Shown here piece by piece: positions 1 through 7,109 of a stretch of DNA of 64,000 bases; within the stretch, counting starts at the first letter, position 1, and every line of letters starts with the position of its first letter. Made by a program: the position numbers and the translations under genes. Origin of the DNA: Rhodobacteraceae bacterium IMCC1909 (lineage in GTDB: Bacteria; Pseudomonadota; Alphaproteobacteria; Rhodobacterales; Rhodobacteraceae); NCBI GenBank assembly GCA_030704425.1, contig JAPDHM010000001.1, positions 1,550,001 through 1,614,000 of the forward strand. The letters run 5' to 3'. The notes beneath the pieces are model-generated. The model did no database searches and was not told where the DNA came from. It saw only the letters and a program-made list of their open reading frames with translations.

Positions 1-12
1 ACGGATAAAATC

Positions 13-801
13 ATGGCAGAACTTCTCAAAGGAAAACGCGGTCTGATCACCGGAATTGCAAATGATCGCTCCATTGCTTGGGGCATCGCGGAGGCTATGA
101 AGGCCGAGGGTGCAGAATTGGCCTTTGGCGTGCAAATGGATGTCTTTGGTCAGAAAGTCAAATCTTTGGCGGCCAATATGGGTGTGGATCTTGTGCTGGA
201 TTATAACGTGCAAGACGATGCCAGCACGCAAGCGGCCTTTGACACATTGGCCGATAAATGGGGCGGGCTGGATTTCGCTGTGCATGCCATCGCCTATTCG
301 GACAAGAGCGAATTGACCGGACGGTTCATCAATACCAGCCGCGAAAACTTCAAAAACTCTCTAGAAATCTCGGCCTATTCCTTCATCGACATGGCCAAGA
401 AAGCTGAGCCATTGATGAAAGATGGTGGCACTTTGATCACGTTGACCTATCAGGGCAGCCGCAAGGCCACCCCTTGGTATAACGTCATGGGCGTGGCGAA
501 AGCGGCGCTGGAATCGGCAGTGGTCTATCTGGCCAATGATTTGGGCCCACAAAAAATTCGTGTGAACGCGATTTCTCCCGGCCCGATGAAAACCCTCTCT
601 GGCGCGGCCATTGGCGGCGCGCGCAAGACCTTCCGCTTCACCGAAGCCAACACGCCCCTGCGCGCCAATGCCACCAAAGCCTCCATCGGCGGCACAGCTG
701 TCTATTTGGCATCAGATTATGGCGAATGCACCACGGGCGAGACAATTATGGTGGATGGCGGCCTTCATATCCTGGGCCTGCCACAGCCCGAGAATTTCTA
801 A
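13..801 (+). CDS. fabI: Enoyl-ACP reductase FabI (NADH)
   Basis: This cytosolic enzyme performs the last reduction of each fatty acid elongation cycle, trans-2-enoyl-ACP to acyl-ACP with NADH. The 262-residue protein is a divergent short-chain dehydrogenase of the usual FabI length. An N-terminal nucleotide-binding segment (GIANDRSIAWGIA, about residues 14-26) is the FabI form of the Rossmann loop. The active-site set falls at Tyr146, Tyr156 and Lys163, the numbering known for E. coli FabI. The ATG at 13 is the only sensible start. The promoter lies off the left edge, so its transcription unit cannot be judged. It converges on the PLP-enzyme gene that follows. Confidence 0.95.
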   Translation: MAELLKGKRGLITGIANDRSIAWGIAEAMKAEGAELAFGVQMDVFGQKVKSLAANMGVDLVLDYNVQDDASTQAAFDTLADKWGGLDFAVHAIAYSDKSELTGRFINTSRENFKNSLEISAYSFIDMAKKAEPLMKDGGTLITLTYQGSRKATPWYNVMGVAKAALESAVVYLANDLGPQKIRVNAISPGPMKTLSGAAIGGARKTFRFTEANTPLRANATKASIGGTAVYLASDYGECTTGETIMVDGGLHILGLPQPENF

Positions 802-818
802 GACCTCCAGAGTCTTAG
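798..818 (+). terminator. Short hairpin at the fabI stop codon
   Basis: A 7-bp inverted repeat (CTAAGAC / GTCTTAG, 7-nt loop) includes the fabI stop codon. There is no T-tract, so it may be a weak terminator or chance. Confidence 0.25.
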
Positions 819-862
819 ATACTGTTTCAAAAGCTGTCGCCCGGCGGCATGACGGGGCTGGC

Positions 863-1840
863 CTAGGGGCTGGGATAGGTCTCAAGCGCGCGGGTGAACA
901 TTTGTGGATCAATATTGCCACCCGAGGCGATGCAGATCACATTCTCACCGCTCAGCTGGTCCCCGTGATATAGTGCAGCGGCCAGAGCAATGGCCCCACC
1001 GGGTTCGAGCACAAGTTTAAACCGACTGAAGGCCACAGAGATGGCCCGCAGGCAATTTTCTTCCGGCACAACGATACCCGGCCCGCAAAGCTCACGCATG
1101 AACGGAAAGGTCATTTCCCCAGGGCTGCGGGTGACAATGGCATCGCAAATGCTGCCGCCGCTGCGGGTATTGCTTTCCCGGCGACCGCTTTGTAGCGAAC
1201 GGGTCACGTCATCGAAATCCACGGGCTCCACAGGCCGCACGCGCATATCAGGCGCCTCCTGCTCCAGCGCCAATGCGACCCCAGAGGTCAAACCGCCGCC
1301 GCCGCAACATACCAAGACATCAGCCTTGGCAATCCCAACCTCCGCCGCTTGCGCCGCTATTTCCAACCCGCAGGTGCCCTGCCCGGCAATGACCTCAGGC
1401 GCATCATAGGGTTTGATCAGGCTCAAACCACGCGCCTCAGCCAGGGCCGCGCCGATGGCCTCACGGTCCTCGCTGTCTCGGTCATATAAAATCACCTCAG
1501 CCCCCAGCGCGCGGGTGTTCTCAACCTTCAATCGGGGGGCATCTTTCGGCATCACAATAACCGCCGGCACCCCATGCAGACGGGCGGCCAGCGCCACGCC
1601 CTGCGCATGATTGCCCGACGAATAGGCAATGACGCCCACCGAGCGCACCTCAGCTGCGAGGGCCGAGACCGCAGACCAACCGCCGCGAAACTTAAATGAT
1701 CCAGTATGTTGCAAAGCCTCCGCCTTGACCCAGACCCGCCGCCCGGCGATCTCATCGACAAAGGCAGAATTGAGCAGCGGGGTGCGCCGCGCCTGACCTT
1801 CCAGCCGCTGCGCCGCGGCCCCTATCATCTCTATATTCAT
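863..1840 (-). CDS. Threonine/serine dehydratase-like PLP enzyme
   Basis: This is a fold-type II PLP enzyme of the threonine dehydratase / serine racemase / hydroxyaspartate dehydratase group, 325 residues and without a C-terminal ACT domain. The PLP lysine sits in GSFKFRGG (about residue 50). An SSGNHAQG motif (about 74-81) binds the substrate carboxylate, and a glycine loop (CCGGGGL, about 178-184) holds the PLP phosphate. These support an alpha,beta-elimination or racemase activity on a hydroxy amino acid; the exact substrate cannot be read. It lies 3 bp downstream of the haloacid-dehalogenase-like gene on the same strand, so the two are probably co-transcribed. The catabolic (non-ACT) form fits breakdown rather than isoleucine synthesis. 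Confidence 0.8.
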   Translation of the reverse strand: MNIEMIGAAAQRLEGQARRTPLLNSAFVDEIAGRRVWVKAEALQHTGSFKFRGGWSAVSALAAEVRSVGVIAYSSGNHAQGVALAARLHGVPAVIVMPKDAPRLKVENTRALGAEVILYDRDSEDREAIGAALAEARGLSLIKPYDAPEVIAGQGTCGLEIAAQAAEVGIAKADVLVCCGGGGLTSGVALALEQEAPDMRVRPVEPVDFDDVTRSLQSGRRESNTRSGGSICDAIVTRSPGEMTFPFMRELCGPGIVVPEENCLRAISVAFSRFKLVLEPGGAIALAAALYHGDQLSGENVICIASGGNIDPQMFTRALETYPSP

Positions 1841-1843
1841 CTT

Positions 1844-2527
1844 TCATACCCCTGCTATTTCAGAAATCCCGGTTAAATCTCGCAATTGATAGCGCGGTGT
1901 CCATGGCAGGCGATCAACCGGCTCACCGCTGCGATTCACCCAAGCGGTTGCGAAGCCATATTCCGCCGCCGCCGCCGCATCCCAACCATTGGAGGAGACA
2001 AAAAGCACCTCCCCGACCTGACATCCGAAATGGCTGCCAACCAAGTCATAGACCCGGCGGTCTGGCTTGAAAATTCCAACAGATTCGACGGACAAAACCG
2101 CATCGAGCCGATCTGAAAGCCCTGCAGAGACAACGGCACCCTCCAACATATCAGGCGAGCCATTGGACAAAATAGCCGTGTTGAGCCCCGCCGCCTTGAG
2201 GGCCGCGAGCATCGCTGGCACTTCCTCATAGGCTGCAAGACTCCAATAGAGATCCAGCAAGTCTTTGCGCAGGCGCGCCCCCGAGACCCCATTGGCCTCC
2301 ATCGCCCAATCCAGCCCATCTTGGGTCACCTGCCAAAAATCAGTATGAGCGCCCATCACAGCCCGCAACCAACTGTATTGCAGCTGTTTCAGGCGCCAGT
2401 CTCCAGCCAATTTAGCCCAATTCTCAGCAATTTCGGAATTCTCCGGGCGACTGGCAGCTTGGCGGGCGGCCGAGGCCACATCGAACAAAGTCCCATAGGC
2501 GTCAAAGACGCAGGTTGTGATAGCCAT
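1844..2527 (-). CDS. Haloacid dehalogenase type II (HAD family)
   Basis: This HAD hydrolase of the L-2-haloacid dehalogenase type would displace halide from 2-haloalkanoates through an aspartyl ester. The nucleophile Asp9 lies in CVFDAYGTLFD; further motifs are LSNGS (motif II), IFKPDRRVY (catalytic Lys) and SSNGWD (motif III), the last being typical of haloacid dehalogenases rather than phosphatases. Length is 227 residues from the ATG at 2527, chosen because a GGAGG box precedes it and the protein then begins directly at the HAD motif; an upstream in-frame start would add 31 residues and run into the divergent gene. It probably shares a transcript with the downstream PLP dehydratase. The physiological substrate is unknown. 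Confidence 0.85.
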   Translation of the reverse strand: MAITTCVFDAYGTLFDVASAARQAASRPENSEIAENWAKLAGDWRLKQLQYSWLRAVMGAHTDFWQVTQDGLDWAMEANGVSGARLRKDLLDLYWSLAAYEEVPAMLAALKAAGLNTAILSNGSPDMLEGAVVSAGLSDRLDAVLSVESVGIFKPDRRVYDLVGSHFGCQVGEVLFVSSNGWDAAAAAEYGFATAWVNRSGEPVDRLPWTPRYQLRDLTGISEIAGV

Positions 2528-2584
2528 AGAATCCTCCATAAGATGAGGCCAACGATAGCGACAATCGGCGAAAGGGGAAGAGAC

Positions 2585-3373
2585 ATGCACGTCTTCGACA
2601 AATCTGGAATGCATATTCATTATCGCGATGAGGGCGACCCGCAGGGCGCTCCGTTGGTCTTTTCCAACTCATTGGGCACGGATATGCGGCTGTGGGATCA
2701 GATTATGCCCTTGCTGCCCGCCGGTCTGCGTATCATTCGTTATGACATGCGGGGGCACGGTCTGAGCGATTGTCCAGAGGCCCCCTATTCCATGGGTGCC
2801 CTGATTTCTGATGCTGAAGCTCTGCTCGATCATTTACAAATTACGTCCTGCCTCTTTGTTGGCCTGTCTATCGGCGGTGTGGTTGCCCAGGGGCTGGCCA
2901 GCAAAAGGTTGGATTTGATCCGAGCCATGGTCCTATCAAACACAGCCGCTAAGATTGCCACCAAAGATATTTGGCAAGACCGGATAGACAGCATCCGAAG
3001 AGACGGCATTGGCCCGGTGGCCGGCGCCACAATGCAGCGGTGGTTTAGCCCTGAAATGCACGGCACGCCGGCGATGGCCCCTTGGGCTAATATGTTGTTG
3101 GCCACCCGCGAGGAGGGTTATATTGGCTGCGCACATGCAATCTCTGGTACAGATTTTATAACCCCAACCTCGGCCTTGCGCTTGCCGGTTATGGGCATCG
3201 CTGGTGATCACGACAGCTCTACCCCACCGGATTTGGTGCGCGAAACCCTCGAGCTTATCCCCGGCAGCAGCTTTCACATCATCCGCGGCGCGGGCCATCT
3301 GCCCTGCGTTGAACGACCGGTACAATTTGCCAAACTGTTGGGTGATTTTTTGCGTGCAACCGGACATATCTAA
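2585..3373 (+). CDS. pcaD: 3-oxoadipate enol-lactonase-like alpha/beta hydrolase
   Basis: The 262-residue alpha/beta hydrolase resembles PcaD, which opens 3-oxoadipate enol-lactone in the protocatechuate branch of the beta-ketoadipate pathway. The nucleophile Ser95 lies in GLSIGG, the acid in GDHDSSTPP and the histidine in GAGHLPCVE. The ATG at 2585 follows a purine-rich GGGGAAGAG; a longer in-frame reading back to 2321 is antisense to the neighbouring dehalogenase and is rejected. Only 57 bp separate it from the divergent dehalogenase start, so both promoters overlap. No other pca gene is in the window, so the specific lactonase function rests on sequence resemblance. Confidence 0.75.
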   Translation: MHVFDKSGMHIHYRDEGDPQGAPLVFSNSLGTDMRLWDQIMPLLPAGLRIIRYDMRGHGLSDCPEAPYSMGALISDAEALLDHLQITSCLFVGLSIGGVVAQGLASKRLDLIRAMVLSNTAAKIATKDIWQDRIDSIRRDGIGPVAGATMQRWFSPEMHGTPAMAPWANMLLATREEGYIGCAHAISGTDFITPTSALRLPVMGIAGDHDSSTPPDLVRETLELIPGSSFHIIRGAGHLPCVERPVQFAKLLGDFLRATGHI

Positions 3374-3392
3374 GCAATATAGGATCCCTGGC

Positions 3393-4619
3393 ATGAACAA
3401 ACCTCTGGCCTTTACCTTCATCATTGTCACCCTGACAATTGATGCCATGGGCATTGGCCTAATCATTCCTGTAATGCCCGATCTTTTGCAGGACATTGAA
3501 GGCGGAGATCTCGGCCATGCGGCCATTTGGGGCGGGATTCTGTCCATGGTCTTCGCATTGATGCAATTTCTTTTTGGTCCCACCATAGGCTCGCTAAGTG
3601 ACCGATACGGGCGCAGGCCGGTGCTGCTGGTCTCTTTGCTGATCATCGCCGTGGATTACGTCGTCATGGGGCTGGCCCATTCGATCTGGCTGCTGGTTCT
3701 GACCCGCGTCATTGGCGGCATCGCCGCCGCGACCCAAGCCACCGCCGCAGCCTTCATCTCGGACATCTCGACCGCAGAGAACCGCTCTGCCAATTTCGGC
3801 ATTCTGGGCGCCTCCTTTGGTGTTGGCTTTGTACTGGGCCCACTGATCGGTGGTCTTTTGGGCGAATATGGCTTCCGCGTCCCGTTTTTTGCGGCCGCCG
3901 GGCTGGCCAGCCTCAACCTCCTGTTGGGATATTTTGTATTGCCAGAAACGGTGAGCAAAGACGTGCGCCGCCCGTTTGATCCGGCCCGGGCCAATCCTTT
4001 GGGCGCGCTGGTGCAAATACGTAAAATCCCCGGCCTGGCGCGATTTTTACTGGTATTTTTTCTCTATGAATTTGCTTTTTACTCCTATCCGGCGATTTGG
4101 GTGTATTACGCCAAAGCACAGTTCCATTGGGAACCCGGCATGGTCGGCCTCTCCTTGGCCTCTTTTGGCATATCCGTGGCCATCGTCGAAGGTCTGTTGA
4201 TCCGCAGGATCTTGCCCTGGCTTGGTGAGCGACGCACCATCGTCATTGGCTTTATGTTCAATATCGCCATGTTTGCTGCTTTGGGCTTTCTCACCTCTGG
4301 GTTTTGGGCACTCATCATAGCGCCCTTTTCCGCGCTTGGCTCGGTTGTGGTGCCCGCCATGCGCGGGATCATGGCCAATAAAGCGGCGGCCAATCAGCAG
4401 GGGGAAGTCCAAGGTATCATCGCCTCAACCCAATCTCTGGCGGTCATTTTTGCCCCGTTGGTGCTGACCTATGTGTTCTATCTCGCCACGCGTCCCGGCG
4501 GGCCGGTCTTTTTGCCGGGTGCGCCGTTTCTTCTGGCCGCAGCTGTGGTGGCGATCACGCTGACCCTCTTTACCACCCGGCCAAGGGGCAGCATCTCCGG
4601 GCAAAATTCCACCCGTTAA
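3393..4619 (+). CDS. MFS efflux transporter, TetA-like
   Basis: This is a 408-residue inner-membrane protein with about 12 hydrophobic segments. The loop 2-3 motif GSLSDRYGRRPVLL (about residues 65-78) is the major-facilitator motif A, and the overall pattern is that of the TetA/Bcr drug:H+ antiporter group. The early DAMGIGLIIPVMPDLL segment is typical of TetA-like exporters. The ATG at 3393 is 19 bp after the enol-lactonase stop, suggesting co-transcription; the longer frame from 3204 only overlaps the upstream gene. The substrate cannot be read, and tetracycline resistance should not be assumed. A perfect hairpin immediately follows its stop. Confidence 0.8.
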   Translation: MNKPLAFTFIIVTLTIDAMGIGLIIPVMPDLLQDIEGGDLGHAAIWGGILSMVFALMQFLFGPTIGSLSDRYGRRPVLLVSLLIIAVDYVVMGLAHSIWLLVLTRVIGGIAAATQATAAAFISDISTAENRSANFGILGASFGVGFVLGPLIGGLLGEYGFRVPFFAAAGLASLNLLLGYFVLPETVSKDVRRPFDPARANPLGALVQIRKIPGLARFLLVFFLYEFAFYSYPAIWVYYAKAQFHWEPGMVGLSLASFGISVAIVEGLLIRRILPWLGERRTIVIGFMFNIAMFAALGFLTSGFWALIIAPFSALGSVVVPAMRGIMANKAAANQQGEVQGIIASTQSLAVIFAPLVLTYVFYLATRPGGPVFLPGAPFLLAAAVVAITLTLFTTRPRGSISGQNSTR

Positions 4620-4620
4620 A

Positions 4621-4651
4621 TGTCGCAAAACCTCTTGCAGGTTTTGCGACA
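4621..4651 (+). terminator. Perfect 13-bp hairpin after the MFS gene
   Basis: TGTCGCAAAACCT and AGGTTTTGCGACA form an uninterrupted 13-bp inverted repeat with a 5-nt loop, starting one base after the MFS stop codon. There is no T-run on the + strand. It probably separates the MFS transcript from the alcohol dehydrogenase gene, or protects the 3' end. Confidence 0.55.
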
Positions 4652-4688
4652 GGCTTTAGCCTCGGGGCACTTATCTAATGGAGCCGAA

Positions 4689-5831
4689 ATGACCCGTATC
4701 AAAGCCGCCGTCGCCCATGCCTTTGGCCAGCCTCTTTCCATCGAAGACGTTGAATTGGCGCGCCCCAACTCTGGTGAAGTTGAAGTCACTCTCGAGGCCT
4801 GCGCCATTTGCCACTCAGACATCACCTATCTGGACGGCGGCTGGGGTGGCTCGCTGCCTGCGGTCTATGGCCATGAGGCGGCGGGACGCATTTCTGCACT
4901 TGGCGATGGGGTCACGGGGCTGAAGCCCGGTGATGCGGTCGTGGTGACATTGATTCGCTCTTGCGGCACCTGCCCCTCCTGCTGCACAGGCCGGCCGACA
5001 GGCTGTGAAACCGCCTATGACGGGGACAAAGGCCCGCTCTCCATGCTGGACGGCAGCAAATTGCATCAAGCCATGGCCAGCGGGGCCTTTGCCCAGCGCG
5101 TTGTTGTCGCGCAAACTCAGGTCGTGAAAATTGGCGATGATATCCCAATGGATGTGGCCTCTCTCATCGCCTGCGGTGTGATCACCGGTGTGGGCGCAGT
5201 GGTCAATGCCGCTCAAATGCGCCCTGGCCAAGATGCGGTCGTCATCGGCGCGGGCGGGGTTGGTCTCAACGCCATCCAGGGCGCACGGATCGCGGGCGCT
5301 CGGCGCATTGTCGCGGTGGATATGCTGCCCGAAAAGCTCGAGATTGCCATGGAATTTGGCGCAACCCACGGGGTGTTAGCCACGGGTGATGCCCCTTGGG
5401 TTGAGGCGCAACAGGCTCTGGGCCGCGGCGCGGATGCGGTTTTTGTCACTGTGGGTGCCGCGGGCGCCTACACCGCCGCCCCCAATTATCTCGCCAGTAG
5501 CGGCAAGGTCATCATGGTGGGCATGCCCGCGACAGGCGCCGCTTCCTCCTATGAAGCCTCCAATCTTGCGGCGGCCTCTCAGGCCATGATCGGCTCCAAA
5601 ATGGGGGATGTGGTGATCCAACGCGACATCCCATGGATCGTGGATCTTTACCGCCAAGGCCGCCTAAAGCTTGACGAGTTAATCTCAGCCCATTGGAGCC
5701 TTGAGCAAATCAATGAGGCGATAGCGGATACGAAAACTGGATCTGCAAAGCGCAATGTGATCGTGTTTAGTAGTCGGGCACAGGCCTCAAACCCGCCACA
5801 GGGCGGCGCAGATATTGGGAGATTGATATGA
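4689..5831 (+). CDS. Zinc-dependent alcohol dehydrogenase
   Basis: This is a medium-chain, two-zinc alcohol dehydrogenase of 380 residues. Catalytic zinc ligands are Cys41 (ICHSD) and His62 (YGHEAAG), with a third Cys near residue 165; the structural zinc site is the Cys cluster CGTCPSCCTGRPTGC (about residues 97-111). A Rossmann glycine motif (GAGGVGLNAIQG) binds NAD(P). The pattern is closest to the S-(hydroxymethyl)glutathione / aryl-alcohol dehydrogenase branch. The ATG at 4689 begins the conserved domain; an earlier frame start at 4620 would translate the upstream hairpin. Its stop overlaps the next start (ATGA), so it is translationally coupled to the enolase-superfamily enzyme. The two may oxidise a sugar or polyol and then dehydrate the resulting acid; that is inference. 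Confidence 0.8.
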   Translation: MTRIKAAVAHAFGQPLSIEDVELARPNSGEVEVTLEACAICHSDITYLDGGWGGSLPAVYGHEAAGRISALGDGVTGLKPGDAVVVTLIRSCGTCPSCCTGRPTGCETAYDGDKGPLSMLDGSKLHQAMASGAFAQRVVVAQTQVVKIGDDIPMDVASLIACGVITGVGAVVNAAQMRPGQDAVVIGAGGVGLNAIQGARIAGARRIVAVDMLPEKLEIAMEFGATHGVLATGDAPWVEAQQALGRGADAVFVTVGAAGAYTAAPNYLASSGKVIMVGMPATGAASSYEASNLAAASQAMIGSKMGDVVIQRDIPWIVDLYRQGRLKLDELISAHWSLEQINEAIADTKTGSAKRNVIVFSSRAQASNPPQGGADIGRLI

Positions 5832-7069
5832 AACTGCAAGATCTTGAAGTGATCATCACCGCCCCGCCTGCACCTGGCTGGGGGGGACGCTATTGGATCT
5901 TTGTCAAAGTCACCACGGACACTGGGGTGACCGGCATCGGGGAATGCTATGCCAGCAGCCTTGGGCCGACCACAATGGTCCATGTGATCCACGATGTTTT
6001 TGAACGGCATATGCAGGGGCAAAGCCCAGAAGATATTGAGCTGATGTTTCGCCGCGCCTATTCCAGCGGCTTTACCCAAAGACCTGATCTAACCGTGATG
6101 GGGGCATTTTCGGGGCTGGAGATCGCCTGTTGGGATATTCTCGGCAAGGAGCGCGACCGTCCGGTCTGGGCGCTTTTGGGCGGCAAAATGAATGAGCGCA
6201 TTCGGGCCTATTCTTACCTATACCCACTCGAGCACCATGACGTAAATACATTTTGGGGCAATGCCGACCAAACGGCGGAGTCTGCAACTGCCGCTCTGGC
6301 CAAAGGGTACACGGCGGTGAAATTCGACCCCGCTGGCCCCTACACGTTGCGCGGCGGCCATATGCCGGCCATGTCTGACATCACCCAATCCATTGCTTTT
6401 TGCAGTGCCATTCGTGAAGCCGTGGGCGATAAGGCGGATTTATTGTTTGGCACCCACGGTCAGTTTTCAACCGCCGGGGCCATTCGGCTGGGCACTGCGC
6501 TGGAGCGGTTTTCACCGCTTTGGTTTGAAGAACCCATCCCACCCGATAATATTGCTGAAATGGCCAAGGTGGCCCGCGCCGTCACCACGCCAATCGCCAC
6601 AGGGGAGCGCTTGACCACCAAGGCTGAATTTGCCGAAGTCTTGCGCCAAGGGGCCGCCACGATCTTGCAGCCCGCTTTGGGCCGGTCGGGCGGCATTTGG
6701 GAAACCAAGAAAATTGCCGCCATTGCGGAGGTCTATAATGCGCAAATGGCTCCGCATCTCTATGCTGGACCTGTGGAATGGGCCGCCAATATTCACCTCT
6801 CGGTATCCATCCCCAACACATTGATCGCCGAGACCATTGAAACCCCCTTCCATGCTGCTTTGATCAAAAACTCGATCCAGGTTGAAAATGGGTTCATCAC
6901 AGCGCCCGGCGCCCCGGGTCTTGGCATTGAGTTTGACGAAGACCTCGCACGCGCCCATCCCTATGAAGATGACGGGCAGCACCTGCATTTGCAGATGCAA
7001 GAGGCACCATGTGATTACCAAAATGGCAATCTGTTCCTTGGAGGCGCGCCACCAAAACCCCTAGATTAA
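5828..7069 (+). CDS. Mandelate racemase/muconate lactonizing family dehydratase
   Basis: This is an enolase-superfamily protein of 413 residues, resembling acid-sugar dehydratases such as D-galactonate dehydratase. An N-terminal capping domain (about 1-125) is followed by a TIM barrel. Visible barrel motifs are AVKFDP, WFEEPIPP (second metal-ligand Glu), GERL (third Glu) and APHLYAGP (catalytic His). At the first metal-ligand strand, where these dehydratases usually show Asp-x-His-Gly, the sequence is GTHGQ, so the first Asp appears absent. It is coupled by ATGA overlap to the upstream alcohol dehydrogenase. The substrate is unknown; a sugar-acid dehydratase is the best guess. Confidence 0.75.
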   Translation: MKLQDLEVIITAPPAPGWGGRYWIFVKVTTDTGVTGIGECYASSLGPTTMVHVIHDVFERHMQGQSPEDIELMFRRAYSSGFTQRPDLTVMGAFSGLEIACWDILGKERDRPVWALLGGKMNERIRAYSYLYPLEHHDVNTFWGNADQTAESATAALAKGYTAVKFDPAGPYTLRGGHMPAMSDITQSIAFCSAIREAVGDKADLLFGTHGQFSTAGAIRLGTALERFSPLWFEEPIPPDNIAEMAKVARAVTTPIATGERLTTKAEFAEVLRQGAATILQPALGRSGGIWETKKIAAIAEVYNAQMAPHLYAGPVEWAANIHLSVSIPNTLIAETIETPFHAALIKNSIQVENGFITAPGAPGLGIEFDEDLARAHPYEDDGQHLHLQMQEAPCDYQNGNLFLGGAPPKPLD

Positions 7070-7076
7070 AGCCTCT

Positions 7077-7102
7077 GGCCATGGGGCGCAGGCTCCATGG
7101 CC
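7077..7102. terminator. Inverted repeat between convergent genes
   Basis: GGCCATGG and CCATGGCC (10-nt spacer) lie between the ends of the enolase-superfamily gene and the convergent flavoprotein gene. There is no T-tract, so terminator function is only suggested by position. Confidence 0.25.
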
Positions 7103-7109
7103 CAGCGCA

